Shown here piece by piece: positions 1 through 5,689 of a stretch of 8,852 nucleotides of DNA. Under the pieces are notes generated by a model that did not search any database, was not told where the DNA came from, and worked only from the letters and a program-made list of their open reading frames with translations. This DNA is from an uncultured Treponema sp. (GTDB lineage: Bacteria > Spirochaetota > Spirochaetia > Treponematales > Treponemataceae). Position 1 is the stretch's first letter, and every line of letters starts with the position of its first letter. A program made the translations under genes and the position numbers. Location of the stretch: the NCBI GenBank assembly GCA_946611835.1, contig CAMOEE010000103.1, positions 1 to 8,852 on the forward strand, written 5' to 3'.

Positions 1-1
1 A

Positions 2-42
2 CACAGATTGTTTTTCAATCTGTGCCATCCGTTAATCTGTGG
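2..42. repeat. Short AATCTGTG-type intergenic repeat cluster
   Basis: The octamer AATCTGTG occurs three times in 41 bases: at 17-24 and 34-41 on the plus strand, and at 2-9 on the minus strand. The first two copies form a perfect 9-bp hairpin (2-10 with 16-24) with a loop of five T. No coding frame covers this part. From memory, similar AATCTGTG units occur as dispersed intergenic repeats in several unrelated bacteria, so this may be one end of such an element cut by the window edge. Function is unknown. Confidence 0.4.
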
Positions 43-96
43 TTAATAAATTTTAGTTTGCCAGATGGATTAGACCAACAACTCTATTAGACTAAA

Positions 97-221
97 CCTT
101 GTGCCAACGCCTTCGCAGCACAGCTGCTCGGAGACTCGCTCAAAACCTGTCTCACAGGTTTTGCCCCCGCAAGCGGGGTCGCTCCCTACATAGCACTTGC
201 TACTTTCAGCGTTGGGCAAGG
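97..221 (-). repeat. Structured intergenic element, copy 1 (subfamily A), downstream of gdhA
   Basis: This 125-nt multi-hairpin element begins 9 nt after the gdhA stop codon. A long-range stem closes it: CCTTG 97-101 with CAAGG 217-221, then CCAACGC 104-110 with GCGTTGG 209-215. Inside are local hairpins: GCAGC/GCTGC (115-127), a 10-bp C-AAAACCTGT/ACAGGTTTT-G hairpin (141-163), CCCCG/CGGGG (165-178) and TAGC/GCTA (191-202). The segments 131-165 and 178-189 recur identically at 8063-8097 and 8107-8118. No T-run follows, so it is not a canonical intrinsic terminator. It may act as a 3'-end stabiliser or terminator, or be a non-autonomous repeat. Confidence 0.65.
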
Positions 222-230
222 ACTTGCTTA

Positions 231-1601
231 TTATACCAATCCCTGAGCCATCATAGCTCTAGCGACCTTTAAGAAGCCGTAGATGTTTGCGCCTGAAACG
301 TAGTCTGGGGTTGCGCTTGGAGCGTACTTTTTGGCTGTTTCGTAAGCGTTGTCGTGGATGTTTGTCATAATCTGTTTGAGTTTAGCATCGACTTCTTCAC
401 GGCTCCATGAAAGACGCTCTGAGTTCTGAGACATCTCAAGACCAGAAACTGCTACACCACCAGCATTTGAAGCTTTTCCTGGAGCAAAGAGAACGCCCTT
501 TGACTGCAAGAATGCGATTGCATCTGCACGAGTCGGCATGTTAGCGCCCTCTGCAACGAGTTTTACGCCGTTTTTAACGAGCTTTTCTGCATCTTCCATG
601 TAGATTTCGTCCTGAGTTGCACATGGGAATGCACAGTCAGCTTTAACTCCCCATGGTTTTTCGCCCTTGAAGAATTTTGCTTTTGGATATTTTTTAACGT
701 AAGCGTCAATCTTTTCGCGGCGAGCGCGGAATTCCATAACGTAAGCGAGCTTCTCAGCGTCGATTCCGTCTTCGTCGAGGATGTAACCTGTTGAGTCAGA
801 CAATGTGATGACCTTTCCGCCCAACTGAGTAACTTTCTGACAAGCGTACTGAGCAACGTTTCCGTCACCAGAGATGATTGCTGTCTTGCCCTTGAAGTCT
901 GTTCCGGCAGCTTTGAGCATACACTCTGCGAAGTAGATAAGACCGTAACCTGTAGCTTCCGGACGAATCAATGAACCGCCGAAGTCCAGGCCTTTACCAG
1001 TCAAAACGCCAGTGAACTGGTTTGTGATTCTCTTGTACTGACCGAACATGTAAGCGACTTCTTTTCCGCCAACGCCTTTGTCGCCGGCTGGAACGTCTGT
1101 GTCAGCACCAATGTGGCGATAAAGTTCTGTCATAAATGACTGGCAGAATCTCATAACTTCTCCGTCTGATTTTCCGTGTGGGTCGAAGTCAGAACCACCT
1201 TTGCCGCCGCCCATTGGGAGAGTTGTCAAAGAGTTTTTAAGAACCTGCTCGAATCCCAGGAATTTAAGGACATCAAGACCTACCTCTGGAGAGAAGCGGA
1301 GGCCTCCTTTGTAAGGTCCGATTGCAGAGTTGAACTGAACGCGGAAACCACGGTTTACATGTGGCTTTCCCTGGTCGTCTGTCCAAGGTACACGGAACAT
1401 AATGATGCGCTCTGGCTCAACGAAGCGCTCAAGAACAGCTGTGTTCTCAAGCTCAGGCATTGTGTCAACAACTGGTGAAAGAGTCTCCAAAACGAGACCT
1501 GCTGCCTGAAGGAAGTGCTCCTGATCAGCATAACGAGTTTTGAGCTCGTCCCAAACGCGCTTACAATAAGCGTTCTTAACGTTAAATTCTTTGATTGCCA
1601 T
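231..1601 (-). CDS. gdhA: NADP-specific glutamate dehydrogenase (EC 1.4.1.4)
   Basis: This cytoplasmic enzyme interconverts 2-oxoglutarate plus ammonium and glutamate with NADP(H), and usually serves ammonium assimilation. At 456 residues it has the normal length of the hexameric bacterial family. The N-terminal catalytic domain shows GPYKGG with Lys98, Lys122 in LKNSL, GGGKGG with Lys134, and the catalytic Asp174 in PAGDKGVG. The C-terminal Rossmann domain begins near residue 238 with SGDGNVA (244-250); the SDS at 268-270 matches NADP-dependent rather than NAD-dependent members. The start is supported by AGGAG at 1608-1612, 6 nt upstream of the ATG. A TAGACA-17-TATAGT promoter lies upstream, and its leader begins with a terminator-like stem. 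The gene is monocistronic and divergent from the RpiB-like gene. Identification is secure; cofactor preference is inferred from motifs. Confidence 0.97.
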   Translation of the reverse strand: MAIKEFNVKNAYCKRVWDELKTRYADQEHFLQAAGLVLETLSPVVDTMPELENTAVLERFVEPERIIMFRVPWTDDQGKPHVNRGFRVQFNSAIGPYKGGLRFSPEVGLDVLKFLGFEQVLKNSLTTLPMGGGKGGSDFDPHGKSDGEVMRFCQSFMTELYRHIGADTDVPAGDKGVGGKEVAYMFGQYKRITNQFTGVLTGKGLDFGGSLIRPEATGYGLIYFAECMLKAAGTDFKGKTAIISGDGNVAQYACQKVTQLGGKVITLSDSTGYILDEDGIDAEKLAYVMEFRARREKIDAYVKKYPKAKFFKGEKPWGVKADCAFPCATQDEIYMEDAEKLVKNGVKLVAEGANMPTRADAIAFLQSKGVLFAPGKASNAGGVAVSGLEMSQNSERLSWSREEVDAKLKQIMTNIHDNAYETAKKYAPSATPDYVSGANIYGFLKVARAMMAQGLV

Positions 1602-1654
1602 TTTTTTCTCCTATTCGATTTCTGGCGATTTTATTTATTGCTTCACACGGAAAC

Positions 1655-1730
1655 AAAAAAGGCGTCATAAACAAAAAGCCACAATGAATCCAAATGGACA
1701 CACCTATAGCCCTTTATTTACGACGCCTTT
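1655..1730 (-). promoter_or_regulatory. Terminator-like stem in gdhA leader (candidate attenuator)
   Basis: Bases 1717-1730 and 1658-1671 form a 14-bp stem around a 45-nt loop. On the minus-strand RNA every pair forms, with one G-U at 1721/1667; on the plus strand that pair would be an A-C mismatch. The 3' arm runs straight into six U (1660-1655), as in an intrinsic terminator. The stem starts about 5 nt after the predicted transcription start and ends about 54 nt before the gdhA ATG, so it would have to be conditional or leaky. I recognise no known riboswitch class. The loop holds small alternative helices such as TCC/GGA. Confidence 0.5.
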
Positions 1731-1741
1731 GTCATATGGTT

Positions 1742-1770
1742 ACTATATATAAAAACACAAAATATGTCTA
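1742..1770 (-). promoter_or_regulatory. gdhA promoter
   Basis: On the minus strand a -35 box TAGACA (1765-1770) and a -10 box TATAGT (1742-1747) are separated by exactly 17 bp. Five of six bases match the sigma-70 consensus in each box. Predicted transcription starts near 1735, giving a leader of about 134 nt. Confidence 0.7.
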
Positions 1771-1776
1771 GACTTT

Positions 1777-1805
1777 TTGAACAAAATTCAATTTTCTGAT
1801 ATACT
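1777..1805 (+). promoter_or_regulatory. Promoter of the RpiB-like gene
   Basis: A -35 box TTGAAC (1777-1782) and a -10 box TATACT (1800-1805) are separated by 17 bp. Transcription would start near 1812, giving a short leader of about 19 nt that contains AGGAG at 1820-1824, 6 nt before the ATG. The promoter is divergent from that of gdhA, with only about 6 bp between the two -35 boxes, so a regulator bound here could affect both genes. Confidence 0.7.
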
Positions 1806-1830
1806 AGAAAAAATCTAATAGGAGAAAACA

Positions 1831-2466
1831 ATGAAAATCGCACTTATCAACGAAAATTCACAGGCAGCAAAAAACGAAGTGATTTACAAATCACTCAAAA
1901 AGGTAGCTGACGCCCACGGATTCGAAGTAGTGAACTACGGAATGTACTCCGCTGAGTCTCCTTCACTTACCTATGTTCAGAATGGAATCTTAGCCGCAAC
2001 ATTGCTCAACTCTAAGGCTGTTGACTATGTAATCACAGGTTGTGGAACAGGCGAAGGGGCAATGCTCGCCCTCAACAGCTTCCCTGGCGTAATCTGCGGC
2101 CATGTCGCAACCCCACTCGATGCTTACACATTCGCTCAGATTAACGACGGAAACGCAATCTCAATTCCTTTTGCACTTGGTTTTGGCTGGGGCGGCGACC
2201 TCAATCTCGAATACATCTTTGAAAAACTTTTCTGCGAGCCAAGCGGCCAGGGTTATCCACGAGAGCGTGCAGAGCCAGAGCAGAGAAACAAAAAAATCCT
2301 CGACGGCGTTCGAGAAAAAGCATTCAAGCCTTTCGTTGAAATTCTCGAATCTTTGGACAAGGATTTGGTAAAAGGAGCATTCGCTGGCGAAAAGTTCAGC
2401 GACCTCTTCTTCCGTGACTGCAAAGACGAAAAAATCGCCGCAGCTGTCAAAAAATTGATGGCATAG
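1831..2466 (+). CDS. RpiB/LacA/LacB-family sugar-phosphate isomerase homologue
   Basis: This 211-residue protein belongs to the RpiB/LacA/LacB aldose-ketose isomerase fold. The clearest signature is VITGCGTGEG (67-76), which places Cys71 at the position of the catalytic Cys of RpiB. FAQINDGNAI (101-110) aligns with the HNDxNVL segment of RpiB, but the ring-opening His is replaced by Ile104, and the N-terminal Asp-His pair of RpiB reads Asn-Glu. The protein is about 60 residues longer than RpiB, with a mainly helical, charged C-terminal part. Ribose-5-phosphate isomerisation is therefore doubtful. Longer relatives in streptococci (DhuI) isomerise an open-chain hexulose uronate, which would not need ring opening; this is only a parallel. 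The start is supported by AGGAG 6 nt upstream. It is monocistronic and its stop is followed by a structured repeat. Confidence 0.85.
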   Translation: MKIALINENSQAAKNEVIYKSLKKVADAHGFEVVNYGMYSAESPSLTYVQNGILAATLLNSKAVDYVITGCGTGEGAMLALNSFPGVICGHVATPLDAYTFAQINDGNAISIPFALGFGWGGDLNLEYIFEKLFCEPSGQGYPRERAEPEQRNKKILDGVREKAFKPFVEILESLDKDLVKGAFAGEKFSDLFFRDCKDEKIAAAVKKLMA

Positions 2467-2470
2467 TGAC

Positions 2471-2580
2471 GCGTTAGGGATTGGAGCGGCGGCGCCAGCC
2501 GTTCCGAAGCGAAAGCGTAGGAATGGAGTGCGTAAGCACGGAACCGCGGAAAGCCCGGCCTGCCGCAAGGCAGGCAACGC
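2471..2580 (+). repeat. Structured intergenic element, copy 2 (subfamily B), in a convergent gap
   Basis: The element starts 4 nt after the RpiB-like stop and fills the gap to the convergent gene ending at 2582. GCGTT (2471-2475) pairs with AACGC (2576-2580) to close it; an alternative closure TTAGGG/CCCTAA (2474-2479 with 2580-2585) would extend into the neighbouring stop codon. Internal hairpins are CGGC/GCCG (2487-2501), GTTCC/GGAAT (2501-2524), GTGC-GTAA-GCAC (2528-2539) and GCCTGCC-GCAA-GGCAGGC (2558-2575); the last two have GNRA-type loops. The CGGAAC segment (2539-2544) and the CCTGCC hairpin recur in copy 3. There is no T-run, but the position suits a bidirectional 3'-end element. Confidence 0.65.
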
Positions 2581-2581
2581 C

Positions 2582-3064
2582 CTAATTTGCTCCTTCCAGC
2601 ATTTCTACAAACTCTTCTTCTTCGCCATCATTCTTTTCTTTTGCTTCTTCTTTTTCAACCGGTTTTTCTTCCGGCTGTGCTTTCAAAGGCTGCAAATATT
2701 CATCATCAAAAAGTTTTTTACAAGGCTCTTTTATCGTGTCATAAAAACCGCCGGTTACTTTTATCCGATCAGAATCAAGCTCCCGGACATAATAAACGAT
2801 ATTAAGGCTCTTTATCTGCGAAACTTTTTTGTTCTCGACAGTGTAGGCCTCATCAACATCGACTTTATCGTCTTCTTTATAAAAACGACGCCATGTTGCC
2901 AGCTGCATTTTCAAGAAATCGATTGCAGTTTCATAGGACATCCCCTCTGTATTCTGAAGGTTAATTCTCTGCAAGATTTCGTTTGAATCCGCACCCGGAG
3001 CCGCCTTACGAATATCAGAGCGGGACCAGGATTCTTCGGTTTTGTTAGTCGTGATGTGAAACAT
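2582..3064 (-). CDS. Hypothetical acidic protein, last gene of the ychJ operon
   Basis: I do not recognise this 160-residue protein. It has no signal peptide or membrane segment and is probably cytoplasmic. Residues 1-125 look folded, with mixed charged and aromatic content (for example ATWRRFYKEDDKVDVDEAY near 56-74). From about residue 130 it becomes a Glu/Lys-rich, probably disordered tail that includes a run of four Glu. A G-rich Shine-Dalgarno (TAGGGGG) overlaps the stop codon of the upstream UPF0016 gene. Only 9 nt separate the two genes, so translation is probably coupled. Being last in an operon with an rRNA methyltransferase and a putative metal exporter does not define a role. The reading frame is credible from spacing and Shine-Dalgarno; function is unknown. 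Confidence 0.75.
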   Translation of the reverse strand: MFHITTNKTEESWSRSDIRKAAPGADSNEILQRINLQNTEGMSYETAIDFLKMQLATWRRFYKEDDKVDVDEAYTVENKKVSQIKSLNIVYYVRELDSDRIKVTGGFYDTIKEPCKKLFDDEYLQPLKAQPEEKPVEKEEAKEKNDGEEEEFVEMLEGAN

Positions 3065-3073
3065 AGAAGCCCC

Positions 3074-3757
3074 CTACTTTTTACGATTTTTCAGTAAAAT
3101 TATAGCACAGACCGCCGTAAAAACAACTGCCACAGAGATAAAAAGGGGAACCATAAGGGAATAAGCCCCAAGGGAATCAATCACAGTGTACAAGTTTACG
3201 AAAGCAAAGACAGCGAAAACTGCAAAGGCAAGAAGATTGAAAAATCTGTCAGGAGTCCTTCCGTGAAGAAAATAGCCCAGACAAAGCCCGATTATGTCGG
3301 CAATCAGAAGAGCCAGGGATGAAGCCAGCCAGATTCCGATTGCATTTGCGTTAAGGCCGTTCGTGGCTCCGAAAGTGATTGCCGTAAGCTGGGTTTTGTC
3401 GCCGAATTCCGCAATAAAGAAGATAGAAAAGACAGCCAGAGGGGCAAATTTGATTTTGCTTCCAGAAGACTCTTCCTCTTCACCATCTTTTAGGAGGGAT
3501 GTGACCGAAAAGTAAAAGAAAGCCAGGCAGGCAATCAGCTTAACTAGCCAGAGATGGCTCTGCAAGAATTCGTTCAGAAGGCCGCCCGCAAGGACTGCAA
3601 GGGCATTGAGAAGCAAGATTGCGGCCGTAGTTCCAATCAGAATATCACGGACTTTATACTTTGATGCCATCGCAATCAGAAGGAGCTGGGTCTTGTCCCC
3701 CATCTCAGCGACGAAGACGGCAAGAAAAACCGTCAGAAGATATGTCAAAGAAATCAT
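3074..3757 (-). CDS. UPF0016/GDT1 (TMEM165-type) membrane protein, probable Mn2+ exporter
   Basis: This 227-residue inner-membrane protein has about six hydrophobic segments in two homologous halves. Each half carries the family signature E-x-G-D-K-T-Q, at 18-24 and 117-123, whose acidic residues form the cation site. The halves are joined by a charged loop around 90-103 (DGEEEESS). The family covers yeast Gdt1 and human TMEM165 (Ca2+/Mn2+ transport), and bacterial members such as MneA of Vibrio and Mnx of cyanobacteria export manganese. Mn2+ efflux is the best guess, by homology. Its ATG overlaps the rlmB stop as ATGA (3754-3757), which implies translational coupling. No Mn-responsive riboswitch or operator is visible near the operon promoter. 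Confidence 0.92.
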   Translation of the reverse strand: MISLTYLLTVFLAVFVAEMGDKTQLLLIAMASKYKVRDILIGTTAAILLLNALAVLAGGLLNEFLQSHLWLVKLIACLAFFYFSVTSLLKDGEEEESSGSKIKFAPLAVFSIFFIAEFGDKTQLTAITFGATNGLNANAIGIWLASSLALLIADIIGLCLGYFLHGRTPDRFFNLLAFAVFAVFAFVNLYTVIDSLGAYSLMVPLFISVAVVFTAVCAIILLKNRKK

Positions 3758-4530
3758 AATGACTGCCTGTATCTCTCGTAAAGGAGAACGCCTGTCGCAA
3801 CCGACACATTCAGACTGTCGATTTTGCCGCAGGTCGGGATCGAAACGATGGAGTCACACTGCTCTTCAAGCAAACGGCTGATTCCATTACCCTCGCTGCC
3901 CATGATGATGCAGGTTTTTGCGGGGAAAGAAAAGTTCTGTACGCTCTCGCCACCGGCATCAGCTCCGTAAACCCAGAAGCCCGCTTCCTTGATTTTCTGC
4001 ACGGCCCGGTTAAGGTTTTTTGCCACACAGAAAGGCACATAGGCGCTGGCTCCAGCAGAGCTGCGGGCAATGATTTCGTTCTCGTTGACATTGTTCACGC
4101 TGTTGCGGTTTGGCATAATAGCAAGGTTTACGCCGAACTGGTCGCAGGAACGCAGGATGGCACCCACATTATGAGGATCAGTGATTGAGTCAAGCACGAG
4201 AATCGTGGAATTTTCTTCTGAAAGAGCGGCCTGGGCAATCCAGGTGTCAAAATTCACCTCGTTTGAAGTCGAGGCATTCTGGCCTTCCGCAGAAAGGACA
4301 ATGCCACGATGGTCACGGGCAACTTCCGGAAGAGCCTGCACCAAAGAATCAAGCATTTTGTTGTCGCACTGGCTGCATGGGATTCCGGCTGTCTTTGCGA
4401 CATCAAGAATCTTCTTTACGCGAGGACCAATCTTAGAATAATAAAGAGAAAGCCCCTCGATTTTGCCGCTTTCGCAGGCAGAGCGAACTTTCTCTTCGAT
4501 GGCATGAAAGCCTGTAATTGACTGTGACAT
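3754..4530 (-). CDS. rlmB: 23S rRNA (guanosine-2'-O-)-methyltransferase, SpoU/TrmH family
   Basis: This SPOUT-class methyltransferase transfers methyl from SAM to a ribose 2'-OH; RlmB of E. coli modifies G2251 of 23S rRNA. Numbered from the chosen start (258 residues), an N-terminal substrate-binding domain begins ITGFHAIEE. Motif 1 follows at 113-128 (LDSITDPHNVGAILRS, with Asn121 and Arg127), motif 2 at 209-219 (IMGSEGNGISR) and motif 3 at 237-252 (with SLNVSVATGVLLYE). Together these form the knotted SAM site. An ATG at 4617 is also open, but it would overlap ychJ by about 80 nt and add 29 residues absent from the family; 4530 leaves a 7-nt gap and gives normal length. No clear Shine-Dalgarno precedes 4530, so translation probably depends on coupling to ychJ. 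Related tRNA methyltransferases of the TrmH group are a less likely alternative. Confidence 0.9.
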   Translation of the reverse strand: MSQSITGFHAIEEKVRSACESGKIEGLSLYYSKIGPRVKKILDVAKTAGIPCSQCDNKMLDSLVQALPEVARDHRGIVLSAEGQNASTSNEVNFDTWIAQAALSEENSTILVLDSITDPHNVGAILRSCDQFGVNLAIMPNRNSVNNVNENEIIARSSAGASAYVPFCVAKNLNRAVQKIKEAGFWVYGADAGGESVQNFSFPAKTCIIMGSEGNGISRLLEEQCDSIVSIPTCGKIDSLNVSVATGVLLYERYRQSL

Positions 4531-4537
4531 TATCTGA

Positions 4538-5038
4538 TTATCTACCGCAGCACTTCTTGTATTTTTTCCCGCTTCCGCAAGGACATGGATCATTGCGGCC
4601 GATTTTTGCGCCTTCACGAACGACTGTCATCGGTTTTACGCTGCCGACAGAATAAAGCCAGTCGCCGTTCACTTTCTTGAAGTAGCCAACCTCGTGATGA
4701 ACATCCCTGAGGCCGCCCTTGTCAGTGTAAGTTGCCTCGAACTCGACGATTCCTTCTTCGTCGCTCTCGCCACCCTTTTCAGTGCGCAGGATTTTGAGAC
4801 CGTGCCATGTTGAATTCTTTGCCCAGTCTTCAGTTGCCTTTCGGTCAATCTCAGCAATCTTCTCGCCCTCTTCGCAAGAATTGATAATGAAATCAATTTC
4901 CTGCTTTACATAAGAAGTGTAACGGGCACGCATCAAAGCCTCTGCCGTTGGAGCTTTTGCGCTTCCCTTGATGATTGGCTGGCAACATTCACCGTATTTT
5001 TTTCCAGAGCCACAAGGACACAAATCTTTTTCTGCCAT
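4538..5038 (-). CDS. ychJ: YchJ-family (UPF0225) protein with two SEC-C motifs
   Basis: The protein has 166 residues, close to E. coli YchJ (about 152). A metal-binding SEC-C motif lies at each end: CPCGSGKKYGECC at 7-19 and CPCGSGKKYKKCC at 152-164. Between them is the YchJ core, an NTF2-like fold with the family-typical LMRARYTSYV near residues 35-44 and a WLYSVG segment near 127-132. SEC-C motifs bind zinc, as in the SecA C-terminus. The molecular role of YchJ is not established. AAGGA at 5046-5050 precedes the ATG by 7 nt. It is the first gene of a four-gene operon (ychJ, rlmB, UPF0016 gene, hypothetical), with its own promoter inside the end of the Rrf2 gene. Confidence 0.9.
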   Translation of the reverse strand: MAEKDLCPCGSGKKYGECCQPIIKGSAKAPTAEALMRARYTSYVKQEIDFIINSCEEGEKIAEIDRKATEDWAKNSTWHGLKILRTEKGGESDEEGIVEFEATYTDKGGLRDVHHEVGYFKKVNGDWLYSVGSVKPMTVVREGAKIGRNDPCPCGSGKKYKKCCGR

Positions 5039-5068
5039 TTTCTTTTCCTTAAAAATTGAAGTCTCACT

Positions 5069-5097
5069 ATTATAGCGAATTGCTATTTTTTCATCAA
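5069..5097 (-). promoter_or_regulatory. Promoter of the ychJ operon
   Basis: On the minus strand a perfect -10 box TATAAT (5069-5074) lies 17 bp from TTGATG (5092-5097, four of six consensus bases). The -35 box lies inside the last codons of the Rrf2 gene. Transcription would start near 5062, about 24 nt before the ychJ ATG. Read-through from the Rrf2 gene is also possible, because no terminator separates them. Confidence 0.6.
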
Positions 5098-5487
5098 ATC
5101 CCGCACGGTCACGGAATCAAGATAGCCTTCAATAAGCTCGTCCAGCTTGGTCCACATTCCGATTGTGCGGCACTCAGCCTTTTTAGGGCAAAGCTCAGCC
5201 CCGGTTTCAAGACAGGCAACAGGGGCAAGAGTTCCCTCGGTAAGACGCAAAATCTCCCCCACCTTATAATCTTCAGGAGCACGGTTGAGCTTATATCCGC
5301 CACCCTTTCCGTGAACTCCGTCTACGAAACCGTTTTTTGAAAGCAAAGTCATAATCGACTCAATGTATTTTTGGGAAATTGCCTGGCGCTCGGCAACATC
5401 TTTTAGCGGAATTCTTTCTTCTTCGCCATGTTCAGCCAAATCAATCAAAACTCTGAGGGCATATCGCCCGCGTGTAGAAACAATCAT
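5083..5487 (-). CDS. Rrf2-family transcriptional regulator (IscR/CymR-like)
   Basis: This 134-residue DNA-binding protein opens with the family hallmark MIVSTRGRYALRVLIDLA. A winged helix-turn-helix follows (recognition helix about 38-50, ISQKYIESIMTLL; wing about 59-67, HGKGGGYKL), then a dimerisation helix after about residue 110. Three cysteines (92, 100, 106; C-x7-C-x5-C) sit where IscR holds its Fe-S cluster, but the His ligand of IscR (C-x2-H) is Ile109 here. An upstream in-frame ATG at 5538 would add 17 residues lacking in the family. The start at 5487 fits the hallmark and has GAGG 9 nt upstream. Its neighbours cysK and metY suggest control of sulfur metabolism, as with CymR of Bacillus, which pairs with CysK. 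The gene probably represses itself through the site at 5523-5541. Confidence 0.92.
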   Translation of the reverse strand: MIVSTRGRYALRVLIDLAEHGEEERIPLKDVAERQAISQKYIESIMTLLSKNGFVDGVHGKGGGYKLNRAPEDYKVGEILRLTEGTLAPVACLETGAELCPKKAECRTIGMWTKLDELIEGYLDSVTVRDLMKK

Positions 5488-5500
5488 AAAAAAAAACCTC

Positions 5501-5536
5501 GTGCTAACTAGAAAATCTTTCAACCTAGTATAGCAC
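5501..5536 (-). promoter_or_regulatory. Inverted repeat spanning the rrf2 promoter and leader
   Basis: GTGCTA plus ACTAG (5501-5511) is complementary to CTAGT plus TAGCAC (5525-5536), with one unpaired base at 5530 and a 13-nt loop. One arm contains the -10 box. The other ends just before GAGG (5497-5500), which is followed by nine T on the minus strand. A transcript started at the local promoter (near 5520) lacks the first arm, so only read-through RNA from cysK could fold it. There it would sit next to the Shine-Dalgarno and a U-run. It may instead be a DNA operator. Confidence 0.45.
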
Positions 5537-5541
5537 AAGGT
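5523..5541 (-). promoter_or_regulatory. Candidate Rrf2 operator at the rrf2 promoter
   Basis: A palindromic core ACCT-N11-AGGT covers the -10 box at 5527-5532. Read on the minus strand it ends ATACTAGGT and is followed by TGAAAG. The same arrangement, with ATACTAGGT conserved, occurs at the metY promoter (8186-8204). Placement on the -10 box predicts autorepression. Binding by the adjacent Rrf2 protein is inferred. Confidence 0.55.
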
Positions 5542-5555
5542 ATTAAAAATTACAA
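5527..5555 (-). promoter_or_regulatory. Promoter of the Rrf2 regulator gene
   Basis: A -10 box TATACT (5527-5532) and a -35 box TTGTAA (5550-5555, four of six consensus bases) are 17 bp apart on the minus strand. The predicted start is near 5520, about 33 nt before the ATG at 5487. Confidence 0.6.
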
Positions 5556-5563
5556 ATTTTTGG

Positions 5564-5683
5564 GGGCTACCTGCCTTACGGCAGGTCGGGTGTTCCGCCC
5601 TTCGCTACGCTCATTGCTTCGTTCCATCATTTTGCCTTGCAAAATGTGTCACTACGCAACTTCGGGGCTACATACCCTAGCCC
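5564..5683 (-). repeat. Structured intergenic element, copy 3 (subfamily B), downstream of cysK
   Basis: This element of about 120 nt begins 6 nt after the cysK stop. GGGCTA (5564-5569) pairs with TAGCCC (5678-5683) to close it. Internal hairpins are ACCTGCC/GGCAGGT (5569-5586, with a GUAA loop on the minus strand), GGG/CCC (5588-5600) and an 8-bp CATTTTGC/GCAAAATG hairpin (5628-5646). On the minus strand CGGAAC followed by the CCTGCC hairpin at the 3' end matches copy 2, and a TAGGG near the 5' end is shared with all copies. It ends about 8 bp before the rrf2 -35 box. No T-run follows it. Confidence 0.6.
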
Positions 5684-5689
5684 ATTATC

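Noticed and set aside
2..42. CRISPR-like or terminator reading of the AATCTGTG cluster
   Set aside because: The units are 8-9 bases with irregular spacing and mixed orientation, so not CRISPR; the hairpin is about 190 nt past gdhA with no gene ending nearby in view.
1176..1478. Plus-strand open frame inside gdhA
   Set aside because: It lies wholly antisense to a well-conserved gene and encodes no recognisable protein.
2528..2986. Open frame of about 150 codons on the plus strand
   Set aside because: It is Phe/Leu-rich antisense of the acidic hypothetical gene and of a repeat element, with no Shine-Dalgarno or recognisable family; treated as a shadow.
4531..4617. N-terminal extension of RlmB from an in-frame ATG at 4617
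   Set aside because: It would overlap ychJ by about 80 nt and add 29 residues unlike the family; the ATG at 4530 gives normal length and coupling distance.
5488..5538. N-terminal extension of the Rrf2 protein from an ATG at 5538
   Set aside because: The Rrf2 hallmark begins at the Met at 5487, which has GAGG upstream; the 5538 start lies upstream of the predicted transcription start.
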